This document shows positions 11,596 through 23,015 of a DNA stretch of 64,000 bases, in pieces. This stretch comes from Tetracladium setigerum (lineage: Eukaryota > Ascomycota > Leotiomycetes > Helotiales). The stretch is from NCBI GenBank assembly GCA_031472005.1, contig PZJY01000006.1, forward strand, positions 1-64,000, written 5' to 3'. The stretch's first letter is position 1. Each line of letters opens with the position of its first letter. A program made the translations under genes and the position numbers. The notes under the pieces were generated by a model. It was not told the origin of the DNA. It saw nothing but the letters and a program-made list of their open reading frames with translations, and searched no databases.

Positions 11596-12699
11596 AGAAA
11601 TAGTGGCAGTAATTTATTAAATAGAGAGCTTTATACTTAACTTAATATTTAAATCAGGATTATACGTTATCTATATCAGCTTATTTATACTTATAATCAC
11701 CCTAGTGATTAACTCCCTTACTTTAACTAGCAAATAAACCCTCAATTACGACTTCATTAAAGTTAGTGGAACCGGAACCGTGACACATGTGTTGATGGTC
11801 ATCACAGGATATTGTAAAGAAAGCTCGGTAATTGACTCTCAAAGACTGATGCGTGAGAAACGATAGGTCAGCAAATAATAATTTAAGTTACGAGAATGAC
11901 GTGGTGGCTAGGAGAAGGGCGGACTATCTGAATTTCGTGACACTTAATCGTGATAAACAATGTTATCATTATGATAATCTGACTTTGTTTTGTTGAGTAA
12001 GACACGCTCGGATTCCCCTGATTAACCGGAACAGAACCCCGTTCGCCGAAAGGTAAACACCTTACCGACACTAGTGTCGTATCTGTGGTTCAGCCCAGGA
12101 AAAGCATACGCCAACAGACCCTCTGAGGCAAAGATTTTACTTAAAATCCTACCCTTAATAGGCCCCCTGCCAGCGCTAAAGGCGTAAGACTTGTCGCTTT
12201 AACGTGGCCTTTATAGTAGATTAATTATAAACTAAATCATCAATAATGGTAAATTTGGAAAGGAAATCCACTAACATTCAAAAATATGTCTATTCATAAT
12301 TGTCAGTATCAAGCCACATGGGTGAATGGCTTGTACCGCCCACTCACCCCCCTCATCTCCGAGGGTTACAAGTTTTATACAGCCTAGGGAGAGCTTGATA
12401 AAAGTGAGGGGTATAATCGTGTCGTGGACACCGATCCTTTGGAGGTGGTGTTATAAGTATCCACCCTCCCCCTCTGGAGGTGGCCCGGCTCAACGTAGGA
12501 CACGTAGCAACGTAGGACACACAAAATTCATTCGAGATATCACATGTTACCTTTGTGTTGAGACTACTTATGCTTGCATCCTGTCGTATATTCTTACTTC
12601 ACTCATCATCTTCCTGAAGCTCAATCGCTCTACTCAATTACCTAATCTGCTATTCCATCCCCAAACGACTCTTTCCAGCTCTCATACCCGCTCTCCAAG
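11596..12699. other. Transition from subtelomere to gene region
   Basis: Composition returns to normal from about 11760. Open frames here are short and I see no domain in them. The part before 12700 is the promoter region of the next gene and contains a GGAGGTGG...CCACCCTCC stem-like inverted repeat around 12440-12485. Confidence 0.5.
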
Positions 12700-13922
12700 A
12701 TGTGTCGCTGGTTCGCTTATATCTCCGGCTCTGAAGATTGTCTCCTCGAGGATGTTCTGATCAGTATGTGAAACATCAAGTCTCATTGCCACACTTGCTG
12801 ACTATATGATAGCACCTGACCACTCACTTCTGAAGCAAGTGAATGGGAACTACCTCCGTGAAATTGTCATTCGCCCGCCGCCTAAAGACGATGAACCATC
12901 CGCCGAGGACTTTGACAATTGGCTCAATGTTGATGGCTTTGGAATGGTGTGGTATACACCCACGTTTTCGGGTGAGTTTTATGCCTTTGCAGAAGAACAC
13001 CATATTTCCTCTCTTCAGTGTGGGAAAGAAGAGCTGGGGAGACAATTTTTAAGCCTTGCATGGCTAACAACTCATAGAATTTACCCCTCTACAAGCTGGT
13101 GGTCAAAAGCTTCATCCAGCTCAGTACAGAACCATCCAGCCGCCTATCAACGACGCGAACCTTCGCTCCATCTGTGCCAACAGCTCCAGCAAAGTGGTTC
13201 TCGCCCACATTCGTGCTACAAGTGGGGCGGGGGTGGTGGCCGTCAACAACCATCCTTTCATATTCGGTATTCATGCCTTGATGCACAACGGTCTCATATC
13301 CAGCTTTGAGGGAGATGTCAAACGCAAAATCATCGATCTCATATCTCACGAGGCATATGACCGCATTCAGGGCACAACCGATTCCGAGCACTTTGCCGCT
13401 CTATTTATGACATACTTGTGCCCAGACAAGACGCCGTTCACGCAAAACCCCGATCCCACCCCAGCAGCGAAGGCCAAGATTCCTGCAGCCTGGGAAGAGT
13501 TTCATACGGCCGAGGAAATGAAAGAAGCCCTCTTGAAAACCATAAAGGCGATCATCCACATCCAAAAAGATGTTCTCGGCAACGACGTATTGTCCAACTT
13601 TTTCAACATCGCTGTCACAGATGGCAATGCTCTCGTCGCTTGTCGCTTTCGCAACCATGAGACGGATGAGCCTACCTCCCTGTATTATTCTACAACGGCA
13701 GGTCCGACGCTCGACAGTCGGTATCCGAGTGATCTTGACGCTCTTTCCCAGACCAAGAAGCACGCGCCGCATGTGATCATTGCCAGTGAGCGTTCGACAA
13801 AACTACATGAGTGGACAAAGGTGCTCAAGAATCAGATGCTGTTGGCCGAGGACGGTGCTCTGCTTAGGATTGAAGCTATGCATATTGATCAAGAGCTCAA
13901 TTGTCCAAAAGATTCATTTTAA
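12700..13922 (+). CDS. Class II glutamine amidotransferase, Dug3-like
   Basis: Begins MCRWFAYISG: Cys2 becomes the N-terminal nucleophile of class II (Ntn-type) glutamine amidotransferases. Three exons fit the frame (12700-12763, 12813-12971, 13078-13922; two GT-AG introns) and give 355 aa. Later blocks VLAHIRATSGAG, NNHPF and HALMHNG are typical of this family, where the domain binds and hydrolyses the gamma-glutamyl amide. The closest characterised fungal relatives are Dug3 proteins, which with Dug2 break down glutathione in the cytosol; bacterial YafJ is another relative. Function here is therefore inferred, not proven. It is the first intact gene from the telomere and stands alone, followed by a RIP-affected relic. 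Splice sites were chosen to keep the frame and family blocks joined. Confidence 0.85.
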
Positions 13923-14361
13923 CTAGGCACAGCAGTTATAGCAGATAAGATTCACAATTTTCTTAGTTATTTAATCTTATATAAATATATTATTCCCTTT
14001 TCATTAGTATTCGTTAAAGAGAATAAATTATAAGTATAGTAGTAGACTAGTTACTAAGATAATAATGTTTAATTTAAGTTGAGTATATAGCTTTTATTTA
14101 AGAAAGATTATTTACTTATATAGAACCTTTATCTTAATGGGAGTCCCTTAAGCGAGGGAGCCTTAGAGCCCTAGGACTTTAAGAGCCTTAAGGACTCCGG
14201 GCTCTTGCTAAGCCTGGACTTTATCACGTGATTAAAATTAAATAAGTGTCTTACTTATTATTATATTATTTATTAATTAAATATATTAAATAATTAAAAG
14301 TCCTCTTAAAGTAAGTCTTAAGGGTTACTTAACTCGTAGGACTTATATTACTCCTAAGCCT
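13923..14361. other. AT-rich RIP relic upstream of a truncated gene
   Basis: Very AT-rich, TA-dominated sequence with a GC-richer core (about 14140-14220) containing GAGCCTTAGAGCCCTAGG-like inverted steps and TATCACGTGATTA. Its style resembles the chromovirus LTR but I cannot align it. It ends exactly where the coding similarity of the next gene begins, so it may mark the insertion or rearrangement that removed that gene's 5' part. Confidence 0.5.
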
Positions 14362-15726
14362 TAGGCTCTTCGTGAGAGGTTTGTGGAGAGGGAGAGAGAT
14401 CGGTCACCATCGCCGGTTGATAGAGCGCGCATTCGAAATATCGAGCAGAAAGAAGTTGTTAGGCAGCCTTCCCCAGCTCCATTACCTCCGCCTCCACCAA
14501 TACAAGCGCTGGCGATTCACCAGGAGGTCATTACTCATAGACATATTGACCATGGTAAGTCGTCTGCTTCCGTTTTTTATAAATCAGATATTTGCTAACA
14601 AATACAGGGTTCGAACGTGCCCGAGTACCCACCCTGCCTCCCCTCCATCGTTTCAACAGAACAAAAGAGACCGATATCGACATCTACACATCTCGCAATC
14701 ACACAGATGTAGATATCACTCGCCGAACCTCCGATACCCGATCCCGTACTCCACTAGCCCCTCCAAGACGAGAACGAGAGCTAATCCATGACGACTCATA
14801 CATCTACGAACAAGAAGGAGATAGACAACAAGCGACCAAAAACCGACTCGAGATCTCCAGACGCCGTAGCCTGAGTGCTCAACGTCCATTAAGAGAGAGA
14901 TCTAGATCCCGAGTACGAGTCGATATCAGAAATGATGAGAATGAAGCGGATTACTACGGAAGGAAAACAAACGAGCGAGCATACATCGGAGAAGCCTATA
15001 GCGGAGTCACGAAAGACTGGTCAATAGTCGATTTACCCGCCGGAACAGAACGTGTTCGAATGGACGGCGTAGGAGGTGGAAGTCAAGAAATCTCCTGGCA
15101 AAAGTACAACGGAATCCGCCGCAGTAAATTCATACCAGAGCGAGATTCCGGACGTGAAAGCGTACGAGAGAGAATCGACCTACAAGATGATGCGGCAGCA
15201 CGAGAGACATCTACGCTGGAGATTGATTTCTCGAGTCGTAGACGAGGCGGTGGGAGTCATGAGAGGGAATATGAAAGGATTGAGGAGAGTAGTAGTGATA
15301 GAGGAGTTGGGGTGCCGAGAGCTCCTCCGAAGAAGGCGGATCCGTGGCTGTGGACGGGGATTACGAAGGATCTTGTTGTTAGGGAGGCTATTGAGGAGTT
15401 GGGGTATAATTTTGAGGAGACGGAGTTCTTCTACTACATCATTCAATATCTAAGATACGTAAGCTTCCCCTCTTTCTTTTCACCCTTTCTTCTCCCATTT
15501 TTTTGGTCAAGAATATGGACTAATAACCAAATAGGAAGATGTCCTCGAACTCGTCCAACTATCCGAAACCATTCGTCGTGAACGCCAACATCGTACCAGA
15601 GAGATAGAGTGGAAAAGAGCCCAAATGGAACGTGTGGACCGTAGGAGTGATAGGGTTTATGGCGGTGGACCTTATGATGAAGAGAGTCTTACGGAACGGG
15701 AAGTGATCTATGCTGGGCGGTATTAG
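14362..15726 (+). pseudogene. 5'-truncated Arg/Ser-rich fungal protein gene
   Basis: The frame enters from RIP-mutated DNA without an ATG: first coding similarity reads LRERFVERERDRSPSP. Two GT-AG introns (14555-14607 and 15459-15534) join three exons ending at TAG 15724-15726. The product is Arg/Glu/Ser-rich and low-complexity, with charged runs such as SRSRVRV, and closes with a conserved-looking C-terminal module: WTGITKDLVVREAIEELGY, then FFYYIIQYLRY, then EDVLELVQLSETIRRER. I associate this ending with uncharacterised ascomycete proteins, possibly the family called DUF8035, but only from memory of its look. Such proteins are normally several hundred residues longer at the N-terminus. The loss of start and promoter makes it a probable pseudogene, although the remaining exons are clean. 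Confidence 0.7.
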
Positions 15727-16180
15727 AACCAGATCTTTGAACCAGTGGCAATAGCACCCGCCAGCTCTCAAATTCTTCCAGAACTGGTGGCCTTAACTGA
15801 CACGCGTATATGCAGTCAAATCATCATGGAATTTCTAAGCTTTCGAGACTTTTGACAGGTTCAAAAAATTACAAATGACGCGTTGATCACTCTGAATCCA
15901 ATGGAGCCCTGCAATATATACGGCGCAGCTTCTGCTTACCTTTACCAGCTGCCAAAACAATAATAATTGCTGTGACATGAAGTCAGATAAGGAAGGTGGC
16001 TCGAATAGGCAGTCAAAGTCGATAATAATTACCCTGCTGTAGTGTTTCTTCTCTTTTTCTTCTGTATTTAGATAACCAATTCCCCACACATGTATATCGT
16101 CAAAGCTGTTGCAACCACCTTCTATCGCACCCCTCGTCGCAATCTTACACTCCTGAGATTATTGGATCTTTCTTGTCATT
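15727..16180. other. Intergenic, promoter side of the lipase gene
   Basis: No supported gene. Short open frames on both strands lack domains or splice logic. Confidence 0.5.
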
Positions 16181-17360
16181 ATGATCTCTTTCCTAGCAAT
16201 ACTAGGGACAATCTCAATTGTTCTTGGTGCTTCTCTCCCGCCACCCACAGGTCAATATCATGTGGGGTATCAGAAACATGCTATTCCCCATGTCAACAAC
16301 AAGGATCCAGTCTGGCCAGGCGGTGTCAGCACAAGCTTTTTGGCAACCATCTTCTACCCCACGCAACAAAGACCAAGCTCCAAGATCCGCTACTTAGATC
16401 CTGTGACTGCTATACTTTATGAGTCCGATTATCAGTTTGTTCTTGATACGCTTGCCTCCATCACACAAAACTTTCTGGTTAAGAATGCGAAGCCTAGCAA
16501 GCAATCCTCCTTCCCCACCATAGTTTTTGGACCGGGAGGTTATGGACCACCGGTGGAAGTCTATACCTCCGTTCTGTCTGATCTGGCATCACACGGATAC
16601 ACTGTTATTGGGTTGGGTAAGCAAAAGACCTGCTTATCGAAAAGTCAAGATGAAATCAAACTGACAAAACACGCTGGCGGCAGATCACATCTACGAACAA
16701 CCATTCGTTAGATATCCCAATGGAACCGGAATCATTGGTCTGCCAATTCGCTCTGACGTTACACCGGAGGAAATTGAGTCTTGGGTGCCAATGCGAATTG
16801 AAGACATAACAGCACTGATTGATTATTTCCCCAGTCTGAGCAAGAATTTTGGAGCTACAATCAACAGCGCCTCTATTGGCGCATTTGGTCACTCGTTTGG
16901 TGGAGCGACATCAGTTGGAGCACTCGTACAGGACAAGCGAATCAAGTCTGCAGTGAATGTGGACGGTACATTCTTTGACCTTGTCGAAACCAACTCGACC
17001 GCGAGTGATGCTAAACGACCAATATTACTATTCGGCTCAGATGGGCACACAGGCGATCCTGATAACGACTATACCTGGAATACATTCCGAAGTACGCAGA
17101 CTGGGTGGTGGAGGCAGATTAACGTTAAAGGTTCGGCTCATCACGATTTTAGTGATGTTGCCTTCTGGAAAACTTTACCGCCTTGGAAGTCAGACCGTAT
17201 AGGTCCAATTGAAGGGAAGAGAATGTTACAGATTAACCGGGATGTGGTGAGGGCTTTCTTTGACTTCACTCTCTTGGGAAAGAAAGACACGATTATGAAC
17301 GGGCCTAGTTCGAAGTACCCAGAGCTTGTTTATTACTTGAGCGGCAATGGAACAGCTTAG
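16181..17360 (+). CDS. Secreted PAF-acetylhydrolase-like lipase/esterase
   Basis: Alpha/beta hydrolase of the platelet-activating-factor acetylhydrolase family, which cleaves short acyl chains from phospholipids; fungal members are often secreted with unknown natural substrates. Two exons (16181-16616, 16684-17360; a 67-nt GT-AG intron) give 370 aa. Residues 1-17 (MISFLAILGTISIVLGA) form a signal peptide. The nucleophile elbow GHSFGG lies near residue 205. A candidate acid is in the LLFGSDGHTGD segment and a candidate base His is in SAHHDFSD. VFGPGGYG earlier may form the oxyanion hole. N-glycosylation sequons such as NGT are present. The start at 16181 was chosen because it gives the signal peptide. 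It stands alone between a truncated gene and a repeat relic. Confidence 0.82.
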
Positions 17361-17985
17361 GTTCGAAGTGTAGTGAATAGCAATTAGTAGAATGTGTTTC
17401 TCCTTCTAAACACTATCAATGATTCAGTGGACTCATATATACCAGTGACATACCTCGATTGAACACCAACTGAGAGACGCTTTCGCCGGTTTGCACTACA
17501 AATCAAAATCCCAACCCTATATCAGCGACTATGCGATAGGATAACTAAACGGTGGTGGTAACCGGAGCTGGAGGCGGGTATTAGTCGCTTTTCGAGAATA
17601 ACTTCCTCAAAATTAAAAATATATTATATTACGAAATTCTAATAAGGTCTCAGCATTTATATAATGTGGCGGGACTTAAATATAGCTGGCTTAGGAACAT
17701 AGTATTTGCTTGTTAGACTTCTAGAACCTGCTTTGAACCCATAAAAACTGCTTATAAATAAAGCCAAGATTTGTCCAAGACCGGTGTACTATTCGAATTT
17801 TGTATGTCTCGCGCCGCTGTGTTTTAACCTTATAAGACAAGCTTATTAAGGCATAGCTGAACATAAGCACAATATAATACCTATCAATTGAAGAATACTA
17901 TGAACCATATAGGTAGGAACTTGTAGTTAAACGGAAGCGTTCGATCCCAGAGACCAGATCGCAACCTAATGAGTTTCCATCAAAC
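17361..17985. other. Intergenic with a repeat relic
   Basis: Non-coding apart from the dispersed repeat B copy at 17578-17719. It is the boundary between the subtelomeric zone and the first metabolic block. Confidence 0.6.
17578..17719. repeat. Dispersed repeat B, copy 3 (internal relic)
   Basis: Matches the second half of the 9302-9578 copy, from TTAGTCGCTTTTCGAGAATA to TTTGCTTGTTAGACT, with transition differences. It shows that the subtelomeric repeat family reaches at least 17.7 kb inward. Confidence 0.8.
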
Positions 17986-19793
17986 CTACAACACCTGCCT
18001 CACCATCTCCAAAACCTCAATCGCAGGCCCACGATAACTCTTCCTTCCAAACAAGAAGTAATAGATCGCCCCGAAAGCCAACCATCCCCCCATGACGGCG
18101 ACGCAGTAGTTCATGTTCTGCGCCGTAACGGGGTGGAAATTCGGGAAGGTGCTGAATACCATCACGAAGAGGAGCCAGATAATTGAGATCCCGTTTATCA
18201 CTGTCCCCTTCATCCGTCCTAGCTGGAAAGGACCGAGCTTGTGGGTCTCTGCTATGCGGCCGTAGAGCATCATGCAAATGATGGGGAGGATGTAGGATGC
18301 GTACATGCCTAGGATAGCCATCGATAGGACAGCTGTGAAAGCGGTGGTGCTGCCGAGGTAGAGGAATCCGAGTAGCATCTGCATGATTGTGATGCAGACG
18401 ATCATACGCGCTGGCACATTGTGCCTGGAGTCGATGTGGGTAAAGTACTTTGAGAAAGGGATGGCATCGTCACGAGCGAATGCCCAAGCTGTTCGAGAGG
18501 TTGAGGTCACGCCTGCAGAGGTTGCGGCGATGGCGATGGATGTCCATGCGAGACAGAGGATGGTCGCCGCTGCTTTGCTCTTGGTAACATTCACTACGAG
18601 TTGGATGAATGGAAAGCCGGTGGAGGAGGTAAGTAATTCGTCGAGGTTGCCGATAGAGAAGAGTAGAATGGTGCAGAAGCCCAAACCCATGATCCCGTTG
18701 ACGAAAACGCTACCTACCATTGCGATGGGTACATCGCGTGATGGTCTGGTTGTTTCCTCCGCAATGTGAGCAGCGCTATCATATCTGTTGACAGTTAGTA
18801 TACGATAGAACTGTGTGTAGAATATCGTATGATATGTGAAAAGCTAACGCCTGTAACTGCACAGTCCATAGACCGGACCTACCCAAGAAACGGATATACA
18901 GCGCTCAGAAGCCCAACACACCATGCCACGCCATCATTCGACCACCCACTCGCGTTGGAAGTTTCCACAAAAACGAAATGCGCGCTTCCTTTAGGTGCCA
19001 TAGCTGCAAACACGGCAACGAATGCAACGAAAGCTCCAATGTGTATAATGCCTGAAAGCGTTCAGCAACTTGTGAATCGACGGGTGGGCATCTTACCAGA
19101 GGCTAGGTTGGTCTGAGGCAGTATTTTGGAACCCCAGAGGTTGACGACTAAAGCATAGGTCAGAATCAAAAAGTAGAAGAGCATGCCCTGCCATCTTTCT
19201 GGCACGTAAGAGTCCGGATGATTCAATGTAATCATTGCTTGTAGCTGCAAACCGGCCGAGAATGCAGCAGACGCTGTCAGTACAATCTGTCCTCCGCATG
19301 AGATCCAACCAGTGAACCATGAAGCCCAGACGCTTGACTTTGGAGGCGCAAGGAGAGCGACCCAGTGGTACTGGCCTATATCAGAGTTATCTTCTGTGCC
19401 GCAAGATATATGGATATAGACCTTCCTCCTGCTGTTGGATACATCGATGCAATCTCAGCCAGCGAAGATGCCACTGCCATTGTGGCGACGAAGGATAAGA
19501 TGCTAATAACGCAGCCAGGATCAGTAATTGATAGCTAGAAGTCTGAGAGACAAATCACAAACTCACTAATTATAAAAAAGACAAGGTGCTCCGCCAGATA
19601 TCAATGCTGTAGTGGCAACAGTGGAGAGCGCCTCCCATGTTGCCATCAAGCAGAGACACAACGATCCAAGTGACCACTTGGAGAACTTTTGGCGCAGCTC
19701 ATGAGTGACGGCTACATATTCGCTGGAGATTGTATTCGAGTCTTTGGACATGACTTGAAGGTCTTCTTTCTGTTGAAGATCTTTGGCGCTCAT
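17986..19793 (-). CDS. APC-family amino acid/GABA/amine permease
   Basis: Integral plasma-membrane transporter of the amino acid-polyamine-choline superfamily, like fungal GABA (Uga4) and choline (Hnm1) permeases. Five exons fit: 19793-19567, 19502-19426, 19375-19097, 19051-18883, 18784-17986, giving 516 aa with about 12 hydrophobic segments. The hydrophilic N-terminus is followed by KWSLGSLCLCLMATWEALST and later ASMYPTAGGQYHWVALLAP, the substrate-pathway signature of these carriers; TSAGVTSTSRTAWAFARDDAIPFSKYF is also typical. The second splice donor reads GGAAGG where GTAAGG would keep the frame, so one base may be missing near 19425. Divergent from the copper amine oxidase across a 777-bp shared upstream region, which suggests uptake of an amine or amino-acid substrate for that enzyme. 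Substrate unknown. Confidence 0.82.
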
Positions 19794-20570
19794 GATGGGT
19801 AATAATGTTGAGTTTGGAGTTGGGGTTTGACGAACGGTCTTGGAACTTCTGAAGTATTTGTTGTCGTACCGTAGATATAATATTTAGAAGGAATACTCAA
19901 TCAAGTTAAACTGCCATCTATGTTAGCTTCTTATCAAACATTACATAAAGAAAATTCTCCGGTGTGGAAGATGCATCCTTTTTTCCTATCTGTCTCCGCG
20001 TCCGAGCCAAGAGTTTTACCCCGGAATTAGAGAGGCTTGCTAACCGCAAACAAGCTCCTTGCTAGACGAATCATACTGATTGGAAATGTAATGTGGACTT
20101 GGTTTCAAGATGGTTGCGATAACTGATTGCGTATTGAGGGTGTCCAGGATAATGCGTGGGGAATCCAGCTCGAAAGGCTAATTGTAAACTCGGAAACACG
20201 GACGAACCTTGTGCGGAACTGGAACGCTTGTTCCGCGCACAACTCCGCCCTTGTTCATGGGAAAGAAATCAGATTTCGTTTCGGCACCGACCAATAAAGT
20301 TTGAAATTTTAATGGCAGATCATCGGCCCCTTCTTGACAACGGGTATCAGCTCCTAATCCGTAATCGCCCCAAAGATAGACAAAGATAAACAAGCTCCTC
20401 AGCTATTCCGGATCAGAAAGCTGTAGATAAGAGCGCGGAATTAATTGCTCTCGTTCCAACCATCTATCTATTCAGAAACTTGAGACAAGATATAGGCCAC
20501 CAATTCAAACGACAAGGGGACAAAATATTTCCACATCTTCAAAGCAGCGCAGATCGAGATACCACCCGAA
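19794..20570. promoter_or_regulatory. Divergent promoter region, permease / copper amine oxidase
   Basis: 777 bp between two diverging starts. It holds one GCGGAAT (20434-20440) and one ATTCCGGA (20404-20411), partial versions of the motif seen in other promoters of this block, and a CCAAT at 20289-20293. No gene inside. Confidence 0.45.
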
Positions 20571-22801
20571 ATGACAATCCCTCACCCACTTGACCCGTTG
20601 ACAGTTGATGAGATCGATATTGCACGTCAGGTTGTGTTAGATGGCTACCGCAGCTCGGTTGTCGACTTCAGAGAGATCTTTCTTCAAGAACCCCCCAAGA
20701 CAGAGCTCCAGGAGTTTCTCCAGCACGAACACAACGGCACATGCGATGCTAGCACGAAGCGTCCAGATCGACTGGCTACTTGTCAGTACGATGTGATCGG
20801 TTCAAACAAAATCCCCGAATTTCATGAAAGCAGCATTGACCTGACTGGTCGGTCAATTCGCCACCGCGAAGTTGTTGATATTCAGCAACACGCAAGCTTG
20901 ACTATGTGAGTTTCTTGATTCTTGATATCACAAATTGTTCATGACTAATTTCAAATAGAAAAGAATTTGAGGATTTGGAAGAGGCTTGTCGAAACTCACC
21001 TCTGTATCAAGAAGCTCTGGCTGAGCTAGTCTTACCGGAAGGCTTCGCAACAATCATTGAGCCCTGGCCGTATGGCGCACTTGATCCCTCTGATCAGAAC
21101 AAGCGCTTCTTCCAAGGCCTGTGTTTTGCGCAAGACAAGAGGTCTAAGAATGAGGACTCGAATTTCTACACCTATCCACTTCCTTTAATTCCAGTCATGG
21201 ATGCGCTGACGAAAAAGATTGTGAGAGTTGATCGGCTTGCGACTGGTGGCAAGGGGGACTCTTTGACGGGCAAGACACACACGAAGGGGGTTATTGACCA
21301 TTGTGTATCGTCCGAGTACGTCCCAGAATTACTACCTCAAGGTACGAGGAAGGATCTTCAACCATTGAACGTTGTCCAGCCCAATGGGCCTTCTTTTTCT
21401 GTCGAGGGCAATTTGGTAGAATGGCAGAAATGGAGATTCAGAGTAGGATTTAACCCGCGAGAGGGCGCCACCGTTCACGATATTCATTATGATGGACGGA
21501 GTGTTCTTTATCGCCTCAGTGTCAGCGAAATGGTGCGTTCTATCAAACTTCTAAATTGCGTGCAGCAGACAAATTAACTTCTATCTATCAGACTGTCCCA
21601 TACGCGGATCCTCGACCACCATATCACCGAAAACAAGCTTTTGACTTTGGAGATGGAGGAGCTGGAAACTGCGCCAACAACCTTTCTCTAGGCTGTGACT
21701 GCTTGGGTGTTATCAAGGTACGCAAGATCTCCGTATCATTTGGTTCCCCTACTAAACATATTAAATAGTACTTTGACGGCATTCTTACCGACTCAGCCGG
21801 CCGAGGCAGAGTTAGCCCCAACGTAGTCTGCCTCCACGAGCAAGATAACGGTATTGCATGGAAGCACACTAACTGGAGAACTGGTCGCGCGGTCGTTACA
21901 CGCCACCGGGAACTAGTTATTCAATTTATCATCACCCTGGCTAACTACGAATATATCTTTGCCTACAAGTTCGATCAATCCGGTGGGATTAAGATTGAGA
22001 CTCGCGCAACAGGGATCGTGAGCGTTGTCAACATCGACCCTATGAAGACAAGCGACTATGGCAATGTTGTCGCACCCGGCGCCCTCGCGCAGAACCACCA
22101 GCACATCTTCGCGGTCCGCATCGATCCCGCTATTGACGGGGACGAGAACACCGTTCTTGAGGAGACATCCCATCCTGTTCCTATGAACGCCCAGACGAAC
22201 CCAAATGGAAATCTCTACGAGGTCCGTCAAAAAGTCGTCAAGGAGTCGCAATGGTTGGATGCCGCACCGCAGCATAACCAGGTTATCAAGATCGTTAACA
22301 AGAACAAGAAGAATCCAGTCAGTGGGAAGCCCGTGGGTTACAAGTTTATGCCGGCTCCCACGCAGCTGCTGCTCGCTGATGTGAACTCCATCCAGTCGAA
22401 GCGGGCGCTATTTGCTCGGCATCATGTCTGGGTGACGAAGTACAAGGATGGGGAGTTGTACGCGGGAGGAAAGTATACACTGCAGAGCCAGAATGAGATT
22501 GGGGGCGTTGCGGATGCAGTTGCCCGCAAAGAAGCAGTTGAGAACGAGGATGTGGTTGTCTGGAGTGTATTTGGGCTTACCCATAACCCGCGAGTGGAGG
22601 ACTGGCCTGTAATGTATGTCTCACCTCCTTGTCAAAGTCTCTGATTGTATTGCTAACTTACATTTCGCTAGGCCTGTTGAGATACACGAGTTGGCCATTA
22701 AGCCAGCTGACTTCTTCAGCGCCAACCCGTCAATTGATGTACCATCCAACGCCAACTTGTCTTCGAGACTGGCACAGGATGACTGTTGTGCAAAATTATG
22801 A
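20571..22801 (+). CDS. Copper amine oxidase
   Basis: Oxidises primary amines to aldehyde, ammonia and hydrogen peroxide using copper and topaquinone (TPQ). Five exons (20571-20905, 20959-21532, 21592-21717, 21769-22613, 22672-22801) give 669 aa, the usual length. The TPQ precursor Tyr lies in NYEY near genomic 21943; the catalytic-base Asp is in the ADPRPPYHRKQAFDFGDGG region; copper ligands are the HxH of NHQHIF and a later His in LTHNPRVEDWPVM. No signal peptide; residues may end in a peroxisome-like -CCAKL, where the last three residues AKL are a PTS1-type signal. Fungal family members accept phenylethylamine, tyramine and similar amines. Next to a permease and in a block that degrades arylacetates, an arylethylamine is the likely substrate; that is inference. 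Confidence 0.93.
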
Positions 22802-23015
22802 TTAGAAGTTCGAGTGCATCATTATCATTCTAAGAGAAGAAGCTGTTTTGACGCAATTATGTCTTAGTTAGCTTAAAAGAATAAAGGGACTTCAAAACGT
22901 TAACAAAAAGGATTTCTCCTTGAGAAAGACATCATCGCTAGCCTTTCGCTATTGTGAATTTTCACGGGAAATAAACCTTTCTCTTTCTTTTTAGATATCA
23001 ATTTCAACTTTCATA

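Noticed and set aside
12326..12760. 144-aa plus-strand frame before the Dug3-like gene
   Set aside because: Overlaps the real first exon (from 12700) in another frame, low complexity, no domain.
15180..15446. Minus-strand frame with polar repeats in the truncated gene
   Set aside because: Shadow of an Arg/Ser-rich exon; codon bias mirrors the plus-strand gene.
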